From assembly GCA_017397645.1 (NCBI GenBank), contig JAFQIE010000018.1, positions 1 to 64,000 on the forward strand: a DNA stretch of 64,000 bases, read 5' to 3'. Positions 27,733 to 37,539 of the stretch are shown here, piece by piece. Both the position numbers and the translations under genes were made by a program. A model generated the notes under the pieces. The model was not told where the DNA came from. It saw only the letters and a program-made list of their open reading frames with translations, and did no database searches. Each line of letters begins with the position of its first letter. The first letter of the stretch is position 1. The stretch is from Lachnospiraceae bacterium. Its GTDB lineage: Bacteria > Bacillota > Clostridia > Lachnospirales > Lachnospiraceae.

Positions 27733-28491
27733 CTACCATCCTCTGTTCTTCCAATAACTTTTTACCTTCTTATATCCTTTATACCCCAATACGAACTGCA
27801 AAAGTTTTATAACAACCTTGTATTTCAACCAGTCAGTGCAACTCATTTTCTCCTTCCAACTAGCAGTATAATGATGAATTGTATATGTATTTTTGGTGCG
27901 TACAATACAGGTGTTTGTCATATCATATCCACAAAAGTATTCAAATGGATATATAATCATATCCTGAATTTTTTGCATACTGCCATCTGTTATCAATCCA
28001 AGTTTCACCAATGCGCTGGTATTTCTAGCAGGACATGGAGTCAAATCCATTTCGCCGTCCTTCAAAAAATGAACACCCTCGTACTCTTGAATCAATTTTA
28101 AAATCACTTCATTTTGAGGTGGGGCTGCAAATCCAAGTCCAGTTGCCACTTCCTTCCCCATCGCATCTTCACTTGCGTTTTCGAAACAAAGATATCCTCC
28201 CCTTTCTAACAAAGGCTCAAAGTTCTTAACGACCTCTACGTCTGTATCAAAATAGATTCCTCCTTGTTGATACACAACTACTAACCTTGCAAAATCACTA
28301 ACAAAAGCCCATTTTTTGTTCGAATACGCTTCCCTCATGTAGTCAGTTTGATTTACGTCAAAATTATCCTCATTCCACTCTATAATTTCATAATCCGGGA
28401 AGTATTTCCGCCAGGAAGCAATGCTCTTCTGTACCATGGGCGGTTTGTCCCCTTTCCCAAACCAGCAATAATGGATTATTTTGGGTATCAT
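27733..28491 (-). CDS. GT32-type glycosyltransferase
   Basis: A 252-residue enzyme that begins MIPKIIHYCWFGKGDKP, typical of the GT32 (mannosyl/galactosyl-type, DXD sugar-binding) family. The metal-binding DXD is in YFDTDVEV near residue 90. A nucleotide-sugar donor is expected; the sugar is unknown. I chose ATG 28491 because GGAGG lies directly before it, and the longer frame adds nine residues with no support. It follows the DegT aminotransferase by about 95 bases, the only sizeable gap in this part of the cluster. Confidence 0.88.
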   Translation of the reverse strand: MIPKIIHYCWFGKGDKPPMVQKSIASWRKYFPDYEIIEWNEDNFDVNQTDYMREAYSNKKWAFVSDFARLVVVYQQGGIYFDTDVEVVKNFEPLLERGGYLCFENASEDAMGKEVATGLGFAAPPQNEVILKLIQEYEGVHFLKDGEMDLTPCPARNTSALVKLGLITDGSMQKIQDMIIYPFEYFCGYDMTNTCIVRTKNTYTIHHYTASWKEKMSCTDWLKYKVVIKLLQFVLGYKGYKKVKSYWKNRGW

Positions 28492-28587
28492 TTTTTTGCC
28501 TCCTCCAAAAAAATTCAATTTTGTGATATACTCTGCCTACAGATCTTTTCTGACAATTATTTTCTATTCACAACTAATGTCCCATCC

Positions 28588-29688
28588 TTATCCCAAAACG
28601 ATATCACATATTCTATCCACATCTTCCATTGGCAAATCCGCATACAGTGGCAATGTCAAAACTCTGTCCGCTATGTACTGTGCCACAGGCGTTTTTTCGC
28701 CACCTGCCGTAGGATAATCCTGATAGCACTCAAAACAATTTGTCAAAGGATAAAAATATTTTCTTGCGACAATATCATTTTCTTTTAATAGTTCGTGCAC
28801 TCTATCTCTTGTATATTTATAACCATCAAAAATCACCGGGAAATATGCAAAATTCGATCTTACACCGATTTGAGGAGTACTTAACTTGATTCCCTCTATT
28901 CCTGTCAGGCGTTCACGATAGCGTGCTACAACTTTCTGACGCTTTTGAATTTCTTCATCCACATGACGTAGGTTACAGATACCCATAGCAGCTTGAAACT
29001 CATTCATTTTCGCATTTCCACCAACAAAATTCACACTCTCCGTGCCACGAATACCAAAATTTTTCATATCATTCATTACTTGGACAAGGGAATTATCTGC
29101 AAAAGTGATAGCTCCACCTTCTATTGTGTTAAATACTTTTGTGGCATGAAAACTAAACATAGAGGCATCTCCAAAATTGGCCGCATTTACACCATTTTTT
29201 TCAACCCCAAAAGCATGTGCCGCGTCATATATTACCTTTAAGTCATACTTTTTTGCAATAAGATCAATTGCTTCTATATCACACAAATTGCCATAAACAT
29301 GCACCGGAACTATCGCACAAGTTGCATCCGTAATCAGATCTTCTATCTTGGTAACATCCATCGTATAATCTGTATCGTTGATATCACAAAATACAGGGAC
29401 TAAATTGTTTCGCACAATTGCATGTGTGGTGGATGCAAAGGTAAACGGCGTTGTAATCACCTCACCACCTATGGGTAAATTTAAAGCTGCCAACACATTT
29501 TCCAAGGCCAAATGTCCGTTGGTATATAAAATCGCATGCGGAGTATTCAGATATTCTTCCAAATCCGCTTGAAATTTCCTGTGTTTTACTCCCATATTGG
29601 TAAGCCAATGACTATCCCACAACTCCTTAATCTCATCGCAATATTCTTCATATAAAGGCATGGAGGATTGTGTCACATTGATACCCAT
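28588..29688 (-). CDS. DegT/DnrJ/EryC1-family sugar aminotransferase
   Basis: A PLP-dependent enzyme that transfers an amino group to a nucleotide-linked keto-sugar and makes amino-dideoxy sugars for the surface glycan. The PLP lysine is Lys184 in FHATKVFNTIEGG, and the cofactor-binding aspartate is Asp155 in VIYDAAHAFG. At 366 residues it is typical. The nucleotide-sugar dehydratase and epimerase partners are not in this window, so the substrate may be made elsewhere. It precedes a GT32 enzyme and follows a GT2 enzyme. Confidence 0.92.
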   Translation of the reverse strand: MGINVTQSSMPLYEEYCDEIKELWDSHWLTNMGVKHRKFQADLEEYLNTPHAILYTNGHLALENVLAALNLPIGGEVITTPFTFASTTHAIVRNNLVPVFCDINDTDYTMDVTKIEDLITDATCAIVPVHVYGNLCDIEAIDLIAKKYDLKVIYDAAHAFGVEKNGVNAANFGDASMFSFHATKVFNTIEGGAITFADNSLVQVMNDMKNFGIRGTESVNFVGGNAKMNEFQAAMGICNLRHVDEEIQKRQKVVARYRERLTGIEGIKLSTPQIGVRSNFAYFPVIFDGYKYTRDRVHELLKENDIVARKYFYPLTNCFECYQDYPTAGGEKTPVAQYIADRVLTLPLYADLPMEDVDRICDIVLG

Positions 29689-29702
29689 ATTTCAAATCTC
29701 CT

Positions 29703-30680
29703 TTATTTTTTCTTTACAAAAATATCAGGCAAAATATAATCAACGATAGCCAGCAGTAAATATTTCACCCTTCTGTGCTTCAATGAATTATGTCCAATAT
29801 ATTTTAACATCTTCCTATAAGTCCGATCGATAATGTAAATTGTAATCTCATCTCTTATAATCACATTACATATATCTTCGTGGTATTTATATTCTGTAAA
29901 TTGGTCCAAACTCTCAAGTGCCATAATTCCCTTTTTATATCTTTCACTTAACTTTTGCATGTCCGTTTTAATCCTCGTAGTCCAACTACCAACAGCATTA
30001 GTTCTATATGAAGACATTACCTCGTGGATATAATAGCACCCCCCACATGTTGCGGCATAACAAAGCAGCGCAAAATCTCCTATAGGAAATAGTTTATAAA
30101 ATTCCGGTTTTTCGTCCATATACCGATCGAGAAGTGATTTTCTATACATAAAGGAACTCGTGTGAAATGGATACCCATTCTGCAAAATTTCCCTCATAAA
30201 CCTGTCCTGCTCAAGCATTCCTTCCGAATATGAATTTCCTGTTGCCGGTATCAAATCCCCTACAATCACCTCTCCCCCTTCAGTAACTTTTTGTACGTCA
30301 TGAGTACAAATCACACAGTCAGAATATTTTTCCAGCATATCTACCTGTTTTTGTAATTTATACTCGTCTTCCCAATAATCATCCCCTTCACAAACAGCAA
30401 TGTATTTGCCACGCATAATAGGGTACAAAAGAGTGTTTCGAATGTGTACCTTCTTTGAATGCTGATTATCAGTTTGTAGAATCGGTATGATAATATCGGG
30501 ATATTTCTCCGCAAATTCCCGAATGATATTAGCTGTACCATCCGTAGATGCATCATCATGAGCTAATACCTCAAAACAAAAATTTGTTTTTTGTTTTACA
30601 AACCCTTCTAATGTTTTTCTGATATATTTTTCATGATTATAACACAGATTAATTACACTGACCTTTATCTCTCGATTCAT
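29703..30680 (-). CDS. GT2-family glycosyltransferase
   Basis: A 325-residue inverting glycosyltransferase with a GT-A fold. It begins with VSVINLCYNHEKY and has HDDASTDGT and CEGDDYWEDEYKL, the nucleotide and metal-binding acidic motifs. No membrane helices are obvious, so it is probably peripheral at the inner face of the membrane. It is one of two adjacent GT2 enzymes in the cluster. The acceptor is unknown. Confidence 0.92.
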   Translation of the reverse strand: MNREIKVSVINLCYNHEKYIRKTLEGFVKQKTNFCFEVLAHDDASTDGTANIIREFAEKYPDIIIPILQTDNQHSKKVHIRNTLLYPIMRGKYIAVCEGDDYWEDEYKLQKQVDMLEKYSDCVICTHDVQKVTEGGEVIVGDLIPATGNSYSEGMLEQDRFMREILQNGYPFHTSSFMYRKSLLDRYMDEKPEFYKLFPIGDFALLCYAATCGGCYYIHEVMSSYRTNAVGSWTTRIKTDMQKLSERYKKGIMALESLDQFTEYKYHEDICNVIIRDEITIYIIDRTYRKMLKYIGHNSLKHRRVKYLLLAIVDYILPDIFVKKK

Positions 30681-30703
30681 TCTACACTATCTCCCATTTT
30701 TTA

Positions 30704-31744
30704 TCAGCACAAAAATTTACGGAGCAACTTGACAAAACAAATAAGGCTTGTATACCACCTATATCTTAAAAAAAACAAAGTAGTTGCAGAATACATTGTA
30801 TTCTTTTTCCCTGTTGCAAGATTTTTATAATCACACTCAGAAATCGCTTTTATATATATATTCGATTGCATTAATTCTTTTAACTGCAATGCACTTTTTG
30901 TAATTGACATACCGCTTCTTGGATCTGCATAAAAACCCTCTACCAATTCCGTCAGTCTACCAACAATAAATTTATTCAAATATGATTGCAATTCATCATT
31001 TATCAAATGTTGGCTTATGATTTCCACCTGACTTTGAATAACCTCGGGCCAGTTTTTGTGAAATTTGTGTGTCACGGATTCCACATTATCCCGGTAATGA
31101 TAAATAACGCTATCGCTTACTATGACTCCTCTTGCCACTTTTGCATACATCATACAAAACAGAAAATCTTCTCCGAATTCAATACCCACCGGAAATTTAA
31201 CATTGTTTTCGAACAGCACCGATTTTCGATAGAATCTTCCGCAACTGCTCCAATGGTCGTACTCTGTGATGGATGTCACATCTTTTCGCTCATCTTTAAA
31301 TCCCTCGATATTCAATATAGATTTTTGAACTTCTTGTGACGACAAATATTGATATGTATCCTTCGATGTATTTACATCTGCTCCCCTGGTATTTTTGGCA
31401 ATTATCATATCAACGCTGTCATCAGCCAAGTCTAACAGTTTGAGTGCGTCTGATGACAACATATCATCTGCATCCAAAAAAGTCAGCCATTCTCCCGTCG
31501 CCTTCATAATTCCATTATTACGCGCCACAGACACTCCCCGATTCTCTTGTTCGATATAGATAATTCGATTATCAATCTCACAAAGTTCTTCACAGATTCT
31601 TGAAGAAGCATCCCGTGAACCGTCATTGACTAAAATCAATTGCCAGTTGGGAGTATTAAGAGCAAGTACACTATTAATGCAATCTTTTAGATATGCTTCT
31701 GCATTATATATTGGCACAATAATAGACACAGCTTTATCCTTCAT
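30704..31744 (-). CDS. GT2-family glycosyltransferase
   Basis: A 346-residue enzyme. VSIIVPIYNAEAYLKDCINSV at the N-terminus, NDGSRDAS and TFLDADDM are standard GT2 motifs. The C-terminus carries a hydrophobic, basic stretch that may help membrane binding. It follows the Wzx-like flippase gene and precedes another GT2 gene on the same strand, so it probably adds a sugar to the lipid-linked repeat unit before export. Confidence 0.92.
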   Translation of the reverse strand: MKDKAVSIIVPIYNAEAYLKDCINSVLALNTPNWQLILVNDGSRDASSRICEELCEIDNRIIYIEQENRGVSVARNNGIMKATGEWLTFLDADDMLSSDALKLLDLADDSVDMIIAKNTRGADVNTSKDTYQYLSSQEVQKSILNIEGFKDERKDVTSITEYDHWSSCGRFYRKSVLFENNVKFPVGIEFGEDFLFCMMYAKVARGVIVSDSVIYHYRDNVESVTHKFHKNWPEVIQSQVEIISQHLINDELQSYLNKFIVGRLTELVEGFYADPRSGMSITKSALQLKELMQSNIYIKAISECDYKNLATGKKNTMYSATTLFFLRYRWYTSLICFVKLLRKFLC

Positions 31745-31793
31745 AACTCCACCCTATTTTGTCATACAACAAATATCTATCCTAAAACAATAG

Positions 31794-33335
31794 TTAACCC
31801 TTCTTAATTAATCGCAAAAAAAGCACCTTCACATGTTCAAATTCATCCATACGACAATATACTATCGTAAAAACGATATTGCTTATAACAACACATATAG
31901 TAGATTTTACGATTATACCTATCCATCCGTCCCACGGAACATAACTGCATGTAAAATAACAAAGCACACAAGCCACCAACGTTACAAGCACGTAACAAAA
32001 CAGTCTCTTGATGTAATCTGCCGGGCTCCGATGAAACAGCAATTTAAAAATATTATGAATCAGCCACGGCATACCTATAAAAGCAAAACTGATTACCGTA
32101 GATAAGAGAACACCAACCACGCCAATGTACTGTACTAAAATAATATTAATTGCTAAATTTGAAAGTGCCGTTACCAACGGCCTAAATCTATCCTCGTGCC
32201 AAATACCTGCCGCGTCTTTATACTGAATCATCAAAGACACCATTTCAAATACGAAAAAATAGGATACAAGCCAAACCACTTCCTTCATGCCAAGCATTAC
32301 AGCGGTATCTTTTAACCAAACTAACATAAACGGCTGATACAAACACAACAAACAACAGGAACAAAAACCAGCCAGCCAAGCGATTAATAACGTAAATGTA
32401 CAAAAATCCTTGTAATTTTTCTCTGAAGTTTCTGTGACGAGGCTATTTCCGATTCCTGCCAGACATGAACTAAAAATAATAGCTATAAAACCAACAACCG
32501 AGCTAAGAATATAATAATAATTATTATATATTGCCAAAGTTGAAAGCCCCAAAAAAGCCGAAATCACAATTGAGTCCACTGAATTAACAATTACACCACC
32601 TAACTTTGCGGTAAATAAGTCCTTGACTTTTTGGTTAATTGCAGTCGACTTTTCTTTGCTTAACTGACCACCTGGAAAATAATCCGGATATTGCTTGCCG
32701 GATACCACAGAAGTCACAATATTACGTGCGATTTGCATTAACATTTTAATAATCAAAAAGAAATAATAGTTGCGAAATGCAATCAATGTCACAAACTGTA
32801 GCATATATTCAGCTGTCGAAATTACAATACCAACTTTACTGGTAAGATCGGAACGTTGATGTGCCGTCAATAGACAATTTTTGTATGCAAATAGCCAGTA
32901 AGATAATACTGTTGCTCCCAGATTTAAGAAATAGAGCACATATAAATTTAGCCCGTCAGGAACATCACCTTTTACAAGATACCTCAAAAAGGGGGTTAGC
33001 AACAAACCCAGTGATAAAACTACAAATCCTATAAGACGATAATACCGTTTATACAATTGCATCAGTGCGCAAATAGTTTCAGAATCTCCTTCTGCTATTG
33101 GCTTATACATACTAAATACCATGGCACTACCCACGCCTAATTCTGCCAAATTCAGCACCTGCAAAATGGCAACAAAAAGACTGTTTAGCCCCACGTACTC
33201 AATTCCCAAATAATAAATCATTGTGGTCCTGAGTGCAAAAGGAACAATAATCTGATATAGTTTATAAGCTCCACCAAAAATGATGTTACGCCCTGCATTT
33301 TTTATCCTATGAAATTTTACTACTTTCTCTGCCAA
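31794..33335 (-). CDS. Wzx-like polysaccharide repeat-unit flippase
   Basis: A 513-residue membrane protein with about 12-14 helices and no large soluble domain. It begins with an amphipathic N-terminus and GGAYKLYQIIVPF, in the MATE/Wzx (polysaccharide transport) superfamily. It would flip the completed lipid-linked repeat across the membrane. The start codon reads TTG, which GGGG precedes by 8 bases. It is next to the polymerase gene with a 4-base gap, as expected for a Wzx/Wzy pair. Confidence 0.88.
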   Translation of the reverse strand: MAEKVVKFHRIKNAGRNIIFGGAYKLYQIIVPFALRTTMIYYLGIEYVGLNSLFVAILQVLNLAELGVGSAMVFSMYKPIAEGDSETICALMQLYKRYYRLIGFVVLSLGLLLTPFLRYLVKGDVPDGLNLYVLYFLNLGATVLSYWLFAYKNCLLTAHQRSDLTSKVGIVISTAEYMLQFVTLIAFRNYYFFLIIKMLMQIARNIVTSVVSGKQYPDYFPGGQLSKEKSTAINQKVKDLFTAKLGGVIVNSVDSIVISAFLGLSTLAIYNNYYYILSSVVGFIAIIFSSCLAGIGNSLVTETSEKNYKDFCTFTLLIAWLAGFCSCCLLCLYQPFMLVWLKDTAVMLGMKEVVWLVSYFFVFEMVSLMIQYKDAAGIWHEDRFRPLVTALSNLAINIILVQYIGVVGVLLSTVISFAFIGMPWLIHNIFKLLFHRSPADYIKRLFCYVLVTLVACVLCYFTCSYVPWDGWIGIIVKSTICVVISNIVFTIVYCRMDEFEHVKVLFLRLIKKG

Positions 33336-33339
33336 AACG

Positions 33340-34623
33340 TTAACCCCGCTTCATTCTGTGCTCATATTTACGTCGTAACATTTGTGCGATAGAAATCATT
33401 TGAACTGCCGCAAAAAAGTAGAAATAAATAACAGCATCATAAATTGCATTGCCAAAATAACAATATATACCAAATACCACGGCAATGTACAATCCCACCA
33501 TGGCGTTCAACAACATTTTTTCATCTTTTTTATCAGAATAAAAAACAACATTCAAAATCGCTGTAATTATTGTATATAGCATCAAGATTACATATAATAC
33601 CAATCCAATATACCCTTCTTCACATAAAATTTGAAGGTATACATTGTGTCCATTGGGCACTTTACCACCATATGGCGTCTGCATGATTCTATTGGAAAAA
33701 CTTTTCCACCCGATGCCAATGAGTTCATGTCCCTGTCTCCATTCATTCATATACTCCACCCATGTGGAGCGCATGTTCGTGACATCCTCTCCATTTGCCA
33801 CACCAATCAGCGTAGCTCCGAATCGACCAAAAGCATTGTCGGCACCAGAATAATAAGATATCATAATCACAATTAATGCAACCACCAATACTCCCACACA
33901 GCTAACAACTGTTTTGATCAGTCTACTAGAATATAAAGAGGCTCTCGCAAAAAAGACCACCATCAGAGCAATTAGACAAATGATTAAGGAAGAACGCTTT
34001 CCTGTTGCAACCATCATACCAAACAAAACGATAGCTGCAATTAGATTTTTCCACAAAATTTTGCCGGTTTGCGTCTTAACAATTGCAAGTTCAATGAAAT
34101 ATACACCCGTTGCAAAACATATTATGTATGCTGCAAATGTCGCATCTGGAGCAAATCCAGTTCTACCCGATGACCAATAACCAAACAACCGCCATGCGAT
34201 TGATGTGTATAGTCCTCCTATTACTGCCTGAAGAAAAATTCCGAGCACCTGAAACCATGCAAATAACTTAGTAAACAAAAACAAATTTTTACAAAATTCT
34301 AAATACTGAATATCCCCTATAAGAATAAACAACATTGGCGTAATATAACATAGTGCTACAAAAAGGGACAAGCCGACCTCACCGCGGATAAATGCATCAG
34401 CCAATGGATAAATAGCGATAAAGGCACTCCACATTATATTGAGCGCTGATTTTGTCATCCGCTTTGTCCTAACAAAATGAATAAGCATAACGGCAATCGC
34501 GAGAGCATTTGCATAATTCATCCACCTCGCCACCGTAGCGGACAAAATACAAATACAGTACAAAATAGCCACAAGAGATATGTCTTTATCCTTTAATATA
34601 ATTCGTTTAAGCCGCATTTTCAT
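33340..34623 (-). CDS. Wzy/O-antigen ligase-like polysaccharide polymerase
   Basis: A 427-residue polytopic protein with about ten to twelve helices. A larger outer loop sits near residues 270-320 containing GHELIGIGWKSF and PNGHNVYLQIL, the loop and histidine-containing motif usual in Wzy/WaaL proteins. It polymerises repeat units on the outer face of the membrane. The ATG overlaps the end of the pyruvyltransferase gene by 4 bases, so the two are translationally coupled. Confidence 0.87.
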   Translation of the reverse strand: MKMRLKRIILKDKDISLVAILYCICILSATVARWMNYANALAIAVMLIHFVRTKRMTKSALNIMWSAFIAIYPLADAFIRGEVGLSLFVALCYITPMLFILIGDIQYLEFCKNLFLFTKLFAWFQVLGIFLQAVIGGLYTSIAWRLFGYWSSGRTGFAPDATFAAYIICFATGVYFIELAIVKTQTGKILWKNLIAAIVLFGMMVATGKRSSLIICLIALMVVFFARASLYSSRLIKTVVSCVGVLVVALIVIMISYYSGADNAFGRFGATLIGVANGEDVTNMRSTWVEYMNEWRQGHELIGIGWKSFSNRIMQTPYGGKVPNGHNVYLQILCEEGYIGLVLYVILMLYTIITAILNVVFYSDKKDEKMLLNAMVGLYIAVVFGIYCYFGNAIYDAVIYFYFFAAVQMISIAQMLRRKYEHRMKRG

Positions 34624-35759
34624 ACTTGTTCCCTAATCTGTTCTAAAAAATTTAAGGATTTTAAATACATAGAACTAATCCTTGGATGAATATCCGGTAT
34701 AGACTCCAATATAGTTATCCACTGTTCAGGATCATTAATCTCATGTGAATCCATGTTTACCATGCGTAGCAAGTCACTGATTCTACTTTCTTGCCCTGTT
34801 CGTTGAAGTGCTAAAAATTTTTTTTGATATAACAGGGAAAAAACAGTCATATGGAAGGAGTTTGTCACTATATATTCTGCATGATTTACATAATACAAGA
34901 ATTCTGCGGGTCCTGCCGTTTTATCACACACTGCAGTGGATAAATTACCTTTTTTTCCTGGCATAATGTCCACTATCGGAAGTCCCAACTCTTTTGATAC
35001 TTTACGCGCAACGTCCTCATAAGAAGATTTTCTGTCCAAAAAATACACTAATATATAATTCTTCGGAAGCTTATAACTTGGTTTCTTTTCCATTTTTTTC
35101 CATTCTTCTTTGGATAGCATAAGAGTAGGATCCAACACCGTTTGAACATTCTTGCAACCAAGTTTACGCATATGCTCTTCTAAACTTTTTTCCCTAACAC
35201 TAATTCCACAAAATGTTTTTGTTCTATCTATAATTTCTTTTATATATTCGTCACTTTTTTCCCCTCCAGCACTGGCAGCATAAGAAAAACAAGGCCTATC
35301 AGCCGGTGCAAATGCAAGAAAATACGCTTCTTTAAACGTACCATTTGTAAATTGGTTATTCCAAACCTGATCACTACCTGTGATATATCCATCATAATCT
35401 CCACAAAACTTCTGCAACTCCTCACTTCTATAATACGGCGTACATATCATATTTTGTCGGATAAAGCCTTTAAAATTAGTTTCTTTTTTTTTCAAAGCAA
35501 AATAGTGAATATTAGATAACAGTGTTTTTACAAATCCACCGCATGTACGCAATTTATTCTTTATACCCTTGGTATAATTAGAATTTTTCCTGTTTTGCAC
35601 ATACTTAATTGGGCTTTTCCATGAGGGTGTCATTATCTGACACGTAATATTCACCCCTTCCATGCCCAATGCTCTTAATTTCTTACTTAACGCTACCGAC
35701 TGCAACACACCACCATAGTTGATACTGTTTGATAATGTTACAATTCCTATCCTTTTCAT
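34620..35759 (-). CDS. Polysaccharide pyruvyl transferase family protein
   Basis: A 379-residue protein of the CsaB/WcaK family (GT-B-like) that usually adds a ketal-linked pyruvate to a sugar. It shows IGIVTLSNSINYGGVLQSVAL, TGSDQVWNN, VREKS and TNSFHMTVFS, the typical landmarks. The donor would be phosphoenolpyruvate. A pyruvyl group gives the polymer negative charge. Some family members act on other substrates, so the exact reaction is inferred. It overlaps the polymerase start by 4 bases. Confidence 0.88.
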   Translation of the reverse strand: MKRIGIVTLSNSINYGGVLQSVALSKKLRALGMEGVNITCQIMTPSWKSPIKYVQNRKNSNYTKGIKNKLRTCGGFVKTLLSNIHYFALKKKETNFKGFIRQNMICTPYYRSEELQKFCGDYDGYITGSDQVWNNQFTNGTFKEAYFLAFAPADRPCFSYAASAGGEKSDEYIKEIIDRTKTFCGISVREKSLEEHMRKLGCKNVQTVLDPTLMLSKEEWKKMEKKPSYKLPKNYILVYFLDRKSSYEDVARKVSKELGLPIVDIMPGKKGNLSTAVCDKTAGPAEFLYYVNHAEYIVTNSFHMTVFSLLYQKKFLALQRTGQESRISDLLRMVNMDSHEINDPEQWITILESIPDIHPRISSMYLKSLNFLEQIREQV

Positions 35760-35780
35760 ACATTCCCCTCTTACTTTGCA

Positions 35781-36338
35781 CTAATCAATATCATTTCCCC
35801 AATAAAATCTCATAATGGTATCAATACTTTCCTGGTTTGTGGGAATATCTCTATACTTCTCTCTTTTCCGTATAAATTCATCCACAGAACCAATAATTTT
35901 AGCTGGATTTCCCCCAACAATTGCGCCCTCTGGAACGTCTTTCGTAACAACACTACCTGCTGCAACAATAGCATTGGGACCAATTTTTGTGTTATACAAC
36001 ACAGTCACATCTGCACCAATTGCAACATTGTCATATATTTCTATTGTACCCATATGATACGCAGAAAGTATCTCCCCCGGATTGGCATCAACTTTACGCG
36101 TAAGCATGTCATTTATTATATCGTGGGTAATAAAATTTACATTTGCTGAAACCACAACATTATTATGAATTTTTACCAAATATGGTTCTTCCGGAATCTT
36201 TTTACTGCAATAATAACAATTCTCGCCAAATTCAGCAAATACACCTATTTTTTTTAAATAGTCCGTTCTCTTCCTGTTTGACATTAATGCTACCAATAAC
36301 TTCGTTACTGCCATTTTACGGTGTGTCAACTTTTTCAT
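35781..36338 (-). CDS. Hexapeptide-repeat acyltransferase
   Basis: A 185-residue left-handed beta-helix transferase. The pattern NANVNFITHDIIND with the likely catalytic histidine in ITHD, followed by IYDNVAIGADVTVLYNTKIGPNAIVAAGSVVTKDVPEGAIVGGNPAK, is diagnostic of the WbbJ/maa-like O-acetyltransferases. It probably acetylates a hydroxyl of the glycan or of a sugar nucleotide. It follows an ATP-grasp gene by one base and precedes the pyruvyltransferase gene. Confidence 0.9.
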   Translation of the reverse strand: MKKLTHRKMAVTKLLVALMSNRKRTDYLKKIGVFAEFGENCYYCSKKIPEEPYLVKIHNNVVVSANVNFITHDIINDMLTRKVDANPGEILSAYHMGTIEIYDNVAIGADVTVLYNTKIGPNAIVAAGSVVTKDVPEGAIVGGNPAKIIGSVDEFIRKREKYRDIPTNQESIDTIMRFYWGNDID

Positions 36339-36339
36339 A

Positions 36340-37521
36340 TTAAGGCGTTCCCTCTTGACATTCTACATACATCTCATAAAATCTCTCTGTATCAATCTGA
36401 TATAGTCCATGGGCTTCATAGAATAATTTTGCGTTAGTATTTGCTAAAATCGGTGCACACATCACTTGTGCATAATCCGCTGCAGGATGTGTATTAATCT
36501 CACAAAATTTTAATCCATCAGGAGTAATGATGACGTCAAATCCAAGATAATCTAACGAGGAAATATGCTGACATACCTGCTCAATTTTTTTCTTTACAAC
36601 TGACCAATTGGGGAGTTTATACCCTTTCCATACAACATGAGTATCAGGATGTTCTTTGCATATCCATTTCCCATCAGGACAGAAACGTTTATAGCGAATA
36701 CCAAAATCCTTGAATCTTCCAGTTTCAAAATCAAACCCAACTCCGATTCCTCCGGCGGAAAGATTGCTTGCTCCTCCAGATATAGAAGTGCCAAATCTTG
36801 CAAAAGAAACAATACATTGCCATTTAGATGAATCGTACGGTAATTCATAGGGTATTTTGACCATAATAACTCTTAAGGTACACTCACTGTCTGTCCAAAT
36901 TTTCGAAATCTCAGAATGCTGATATGCATATTCTGTAACTATATGGTTCCCCAACTGCGAAACCATCTCGTCAAAATTTTCTTGTGTGATCTGTTTGTTG
37001 TTTTCGTACAACATACCATTTTTATACTCAAGCTTCATAAATCCCCGGCCACCGGATGTACCTGAGTTCGGCTTTATGGCAAGTGTCCCCTTTTCTTTAA
37101 GCAAATTGATAATGAAATCTTTATTTTTTTCTATATGTTCCGGAGCATCCATAAGATATGTATAGTTACCATTATTCTCAACATACAAATAGTATTCTGG
37201 CATTGTGTCCTGACATCCATTACTATTCAAAATGTATTTCAATGTCAGTTTATCGTTTACCCATATTTTGAAATGATGATTGATTGGGTGAATCATGAAA
37301 TAATTGTAATCCGGAAGATAATCGCGATAATTCTCTTCCGTTAAACCATACAATTCTACACGTCCAGGGTAAAACCCTTTAGACAGTGCCCATTCTTTTG
37401 TTTTGTCATCAGCAGCAAAAGCTTGTTCATCGTCAGAAAGTTTTTTAACAAACATCTTTGCCCATTTTGCATCCATGCCATTGTTTCTCATCAATTCCAA
37501 CAGTTTTTCATAATTTGTCAT
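36340..37521 (-). CDS. Sugar-transfer-associated ATP-grasp ligase
   Basis: A 393-residue ATP-grasp protein. Landmarks are KPNSGTSGGRGF (P-loop-like ATP contact, near residues 140-155), GGASNLSAGGIGVGFD, and FDVIITPDGLKFCEINTHP (metal-binding Glu/Asn near 340). The pattern resembles the ATP-grasp group found in surface-polysaccharide clusters. Such enzymes form an amide or ester between a carboxylate and an amine through an acyl phosphate. The partner substrate, perhaps an amino acid and an amino or uronic sugar, is inferred. It is adjacent to a second, unrelated ATP-grasp gene. Confidence 0.85.
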   Translation of the reverse strand: MTNYEKLLELMRNNGMDAKWAKMFVKKLSDDEQAFAADDKTKEWALSKGFYPGRVELYGLTEENYRDYLPDYNYFMIHPINHHFKIWVNDKLTLKYILNSNGCQDTMPEYYLYVENNGNYTYLMDAPEHIEKNKDFIINLLKEKGTLAIKPNSGTSGGRGFMKLEYKNGMLYENNKQITQENFDEMVSQLGNHIVTEYAYQHSEISKIWTDSECTLRVIMVKIPYELPYDSSKWQCIVSFARFGTSISGGASNLSAGGIGVGFDFETGRFKDFGIRYKRFCPDGKWICKEHPDTHVVWKGYKLPNWSVVKKKIEQVCQHISSLDYLGFDVIITPDGLKFCEINTHPAADYAQVMCAPILANTNAKLFYEAHGLYQIDTERFYEMYVECQEGTP

Positions 37522-37539
37522 TTTTACTCTCCCATACCA